Shown here piece by piece: positions 6,582 to 7,999 of a DNA stretch of 7,999 nt; the first letter of the stretch is position 1, and the number at the start of each line of letters is the position of its first letter. The notes beneath the pieces were generated by a model that worked only from the letters and a program-made list of their open reading frames with translations, did not search any database and was not told where the DNA came from. The stretch is from NCBI GenBank assembly GCA_016930115.1, contig JAFGHN010000048.1:1-7999 (forward strand), in the 5' to 3' direction. Origin of the DNA: Spirochaetales bacterium. GTDB taxonomy: Bacteria > Spirochaetota > Spirochaetia > ARS1246. Position numbers and translations under genes: made by a program.

Positions 6582-7052
6582 TTATTTTGCGGGAACCGTG
6601 CCGATATCTGCTCGCATACTCGTCCTCTCGGTAACGATCCACCTTTTTTCAAGATACGTCAGCGGAAGCTGCAGCGTGAATGCTCCCGTTTCGGAGAACG
6701 CCGTCACCGTCGCGACGGCATTGTAACCGTCGACGGCGACGCTCCCCACCTCCCAGCGGCTGAAGCCTGAAAAGACTTTGACGTAGGCGTCTCTTTCGGC
6801 GGCGTTGAGCGCATGAAATACCGGAAAGAACTTTTCGAGCGTCTCAAAATCATCTGAAGAAATCGACTCAAAGAAACCGTTTACGGTCTTTTCTATTGAG
6901 TCACGATCAGCTAAGGCCCGATCGGCGCCGCAGCCTGCTACCAAGACAGCGAACGCTGCGACAAGAATAAAAATGATGAGGTGTTTCAACAAATCAGGTG
7001 CGGAAAAACGATAGAGGCGGAGGACGATCCCCCGCCCCTCCGAGAGGATCAA
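6582..7052 (-). CDS. Putative lipoprotein with NTF2-like/DUF4878-like domain
   Basis: The product has a hydrophobic signal (about residues 24-38) ending in VAGC with Cys41, a good lipobox, so it should be a lipid-anchored envelope protein. The mature part, about 115 residues, starts with a helical segment (DSIEKTVNGFFESI, 51-64; then SDDFETLEKFF, 66-76) and ends with strand-like segments (WEVGSVAVDG, FTLQLPLTYLEKRWIV). This pattern recalls NTF2-like lipoproteins of the DUF4878 kind. That is a fold guess, and no active site is seen. The start is uncertain. TTG at 7052 overlaps the upstream stop as TTGA but has no good Shine-Dalgarno. TTG at 6989 would give a compact signal with Cys20, also without one. 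The gene is second in a two-gene unit and faces hflC. Confidence 0.7.
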   Translation of the reverse strand: MILSEGRGIVLRLYRFSAPDLLKHLIIFILVAAFAVLVAGCGADRALADRDSIEKTVNGFFESISSDDFETLEKFFPVFHALNAAERDAYVKVFSGFSRWEVGSVAVDGYNAVATVTAFSETGAFTLQLPLTYLEKRWIVTERTSMRADIGTVPAK

Positions 7053-7447
7053 TTGCTGTACTTGACTATCACGCCGCTGACTTCGGCCACAGCGGGGGCA
7101 AGAATCGATCCCGTGAGGCTGTTCAAGACGGCGTTTATCAACGTGAACCTGTATTCGACGGTGACGTTTACCGCGGCGTCTCCCGTGTACTTACTGATTT
7201 CACGTTGGATCGCGTCGTAGATCTTTTCGTCCATGGCGGTCGCGGTGAAATTCCCGATATTCGCACCGCCGGATGCCCCGAGAAGCTCCATCACGGGGAC
7301 CTCGATTTTGAACTCCCCGACTCTCTGGTAAGACTGAATTTCCTTGGTGACTTGTATGCCTGAGAGCTTGAAGGTTGTGCAAGACATAACAAACACAATC
7401 AGCAGCACGGCAACAAGGGCATAAGCGATCTTCTTCATCATTTTCAT
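7049..7447 (-). CDS. Small putative lipoprotein of unknown function
   Basis: The 132-residue product starts MKMMKK and has a hydrophobic stretch at about 7-20 that ends in VMSC with Cys23. This is a relaxed lipobox of the kind tolerated in spirochaetes, so a lipid-anchored envelope protein is likely. The mature part has a segment with EFKIEVPVMELLG (45-57), a helix DEKIYDAIQREISKY (73-87), then GDAAVNVTVEYRF (89-101) and a hydrophobic C-terminal part (about 102-128). The helix followed by 'GDAAVNV' reminds me of small bacterial lipoproteins with a repeated Gly-Asp-Ala motif, but I cannot name a family. AGGAGG lies 6 bases before the ATG at 7447, which fixes the start. The gene overlaps the downstream lipoprotein gene by 4 bases, so the two are probably made together. 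Confidence 0.75.
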   Translation of the reverse strand: MKMMKKIAYALVAVLLIVFVMSCTTFKLSGIQVTKEIQSYQRVGEFKIEVPVMELLGASGGANIGNFTATAMDEKIYDAIQREISKYTGDAAVNVTVEYRFTLINAVLNSLTGSILAPAVAEVSGVIVKYSN

Positions 7448-7453
7448 CTGTTC

Positions 7454-7459
7454 CCTCCT
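7454..7459 (-). promoter_or_regulatory. Ribosome binding site of the first lipoprotein gene
   Basis: On the minus strand AGGAGG stands 6 bases before the ATG at 7447. It selects this ATG rather than the nearby in-frame ATG codons 3 and 4. Confidence 0.75.
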
Positions 7460-7478
7460 ATGGAATAACAGAAACGAT

Positions 7479-7507
7479 ACAATAGCGACTTTTCACAGTT
7501 GAATCAA
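7479..7507 (-). promoter_or_regulatory. Probable sigma-70 promoter of the lipoprotein pair
   Basis: TTGATT (7507-7502) and TATTGT (7484-7479) each match four of six consensus bases and are spaced by exactly 17 bases on the minus strand. Transcription would start near 7472 and leave a leader of about 25 bases carrying the AGGAGG. Confidence 0.5.
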
Positions 7508-7508
7508 T

Positions 7509-7520
7509 CGCGCCGGCGCG
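7509..7520. repeat. GC palindrome upstream of the lipoprotein promoter
   Basis: CGCGCCGGCGCG is a perfect 12-base palindrome lying 1 base upstream of the -35 box of the lipoprotein promoter, and between it and the divergent mtnP gene. It could be a protein-binding site. In GC-rich DNA a chance origin is also plausible. Confidence 0.3.
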
Positions 7521-7544
7521 CGACCCACGAACTCTCGTCGCGCA

Positions 7545-7574
7545 TTGCCGTCCTGCCGCCGGTCGTGCTAAAAA
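7545..7574 (+). promoter_or_regulatory. Possible promoter of mtnP
   Basis: TTGCCG (7545-7550) and TAAAAA (7569-7574) are separated by 18 bases. Exactly six bases (TACGTC) separate the -10-like box from the ATG at 7581, and no Shine-Dalgarno is present in the preceding 20 bases. The spacing is the same as in the metG promoter, but the boxes are much poorer, so this is tentative. Confidence 0.35.
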
Positions 7575-7580
7575 TACGTC

Positions 7581-7999
7581 ATGGCTGTTATCGGAATAAT
7601 CGGCGGGAGCGGGCTCGAGGATCTGGATCTGCTCACTCATCCGGTTGAGCACAACATCGATACCCCATACGGTCTCCCGTCGGCGCCGCCCAAAAGCGGC
7701 GAAATAAAAGGCGCGAAAGTTGTACTGCTTTCACGCCACGGCCCGGCGCATACTATCCCGCCGACACAGGTCAATTTCAGGGCAAATATCCACGCGCTCA
7801 AGACCCTCGGCTGCACCCATATTCTCGCAACCACCGCCGTGGGCTCCTTGAGAGAAGAGATCGGCCGCGGAGATCTTGCCATCCTCGACCAGTTCATCGA
7901 TTTTACCCGGCACAGAAAGTCAACCTTTCACGACGCTTTCGAACCGCATAAGATGGTCCATGTTTCCATGGCGGATCCCTTTTCGGCGGAGCTCCGGCA
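7581..7999 (+). CDS. mtnP: S-methyl-5'-thioadenosine phosphorylase (MTAP/MtnP family), 3' end outside window
   Basis: MTAP splits methylthioadenosine, a by-product of polyamine and other S-adenosylmethionine-using reactions, into adenine and methylthioribose-1-phosphate for methionine salvage. The first 139 residues, about half the protein, are present. Family marks are IGIIGGSGL (4-12, phosphate-binding loop), TPYGLPS (28-34), LLSRHGPAHTIPPTQVNFRA (49-68), ILATTAVGSLRE (81-92) and GDLAILDQFIDFT (97-109). The frame runs open to the window edge. The specificity residues that separate MTAP from methylthioinosine phosphorylase or purine nucleoside phosphorylase lie mostly in the missing half, so those two remain possible. 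The ATG is chosen because it begins exactly where the family starts. No ribosome binding site is visible. The gene is divergent from the lipoprotein pair. Confidence 0.88.
   Translation, partial: MAVIGIIGGSGLEDLDLLTHPVEHNIDTPYGLPSAPPKSGEIKGAKVVLLSRHGPAHTIPPTQVNFRANIHALKTLGCTHILATTAVGSLREEIGRGDLAILDQFIDFTRHRKSTFHDAFEPHKMVHVSMADPFSAELR

Noticed and set aside
2187..7999. A methionine-metabolism cluster joining metG and mtnP
   Set aside because: The two genes lie more than 3 kb apart on opposite strands, in separate transcription units, with unrelated genes between them.
1..7999. CRISPR arrays, insertion sequences, tRNA or rRNA genes, prophage or defence genes
   Set aside because: No regularly spaced repeats, transposase or integrase motifs, cloverleaf sequences or phage-like proteins were seen on either strand.

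Overview
The window is a gene-dense bacterial chromosome segment of moderately high GC. It has no sign of mobile elements, CRISPR arrays or RNA genes. The best guess for the host is a spirochaete or a close relative, in the Treponema/Spirochaeta sense. The main reason is the methionyl-tRNA synthetase, whose N-terminus and zinc-knuckle region look to me like the Treponema type, from memory. A FemAB-type aminoacyl transferase, relaxed lipoboxes and an hflK-hflC pair also fit. No database search was possible, so the assignment is an inference.

Layout. (1) Positions 1-1052, plus strand: the 3' end of a MurD ligase, overlapping by 4 bases (TTGA) a secreted coiled-coil protein of unknown function. 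(2) Positions 1071-4328, minus strand: a two-gene unit, metG followed 3 bases later by a FemAB-family transferase. It is driven by a near-consensus sigma-70 promoter placed so that the start codon coincides with the expected transcription start. (3) Positions 4329-4493: a divergent control region with palindromes and repeated TACCGGG half-sites. (4) Positions 4494-6469, plus strand: hflK-hflC overlapping by ATGA, closed by a very strong intrinsic terminator at 6493-6537. (5) Positions 6582-7447, minus strand: two small lipoprotein genes overlapping by TTGA, with their own promoter. (6) Positions 7581-7999, plus strand: the 5' half of a methylthioadenosine phosphorylase gene (mtnP type).

How the genes fit together. 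Several products act at the cell envelope: MurD in peptidoglycan precursor synthesis, FemAB in aminoacyl-tRNA-dependent branching of the stem peptide, HflKC as the membrane complex that controls FtsH, and two lipoproteins plus a secreted coiled-coil protein. MetG and MtnP both touch methionine, but they are in separate units and nothing in the sequence links them. I did not find a clearly new multi-gene system. The points most worth a second look are the apparently leaderless metG promoter, the palindrome cluster between metG and hflK, the extra C-terminal tail on MetG, the atypical MurD glutamate pocket, and the unrecognised envelope proteins.
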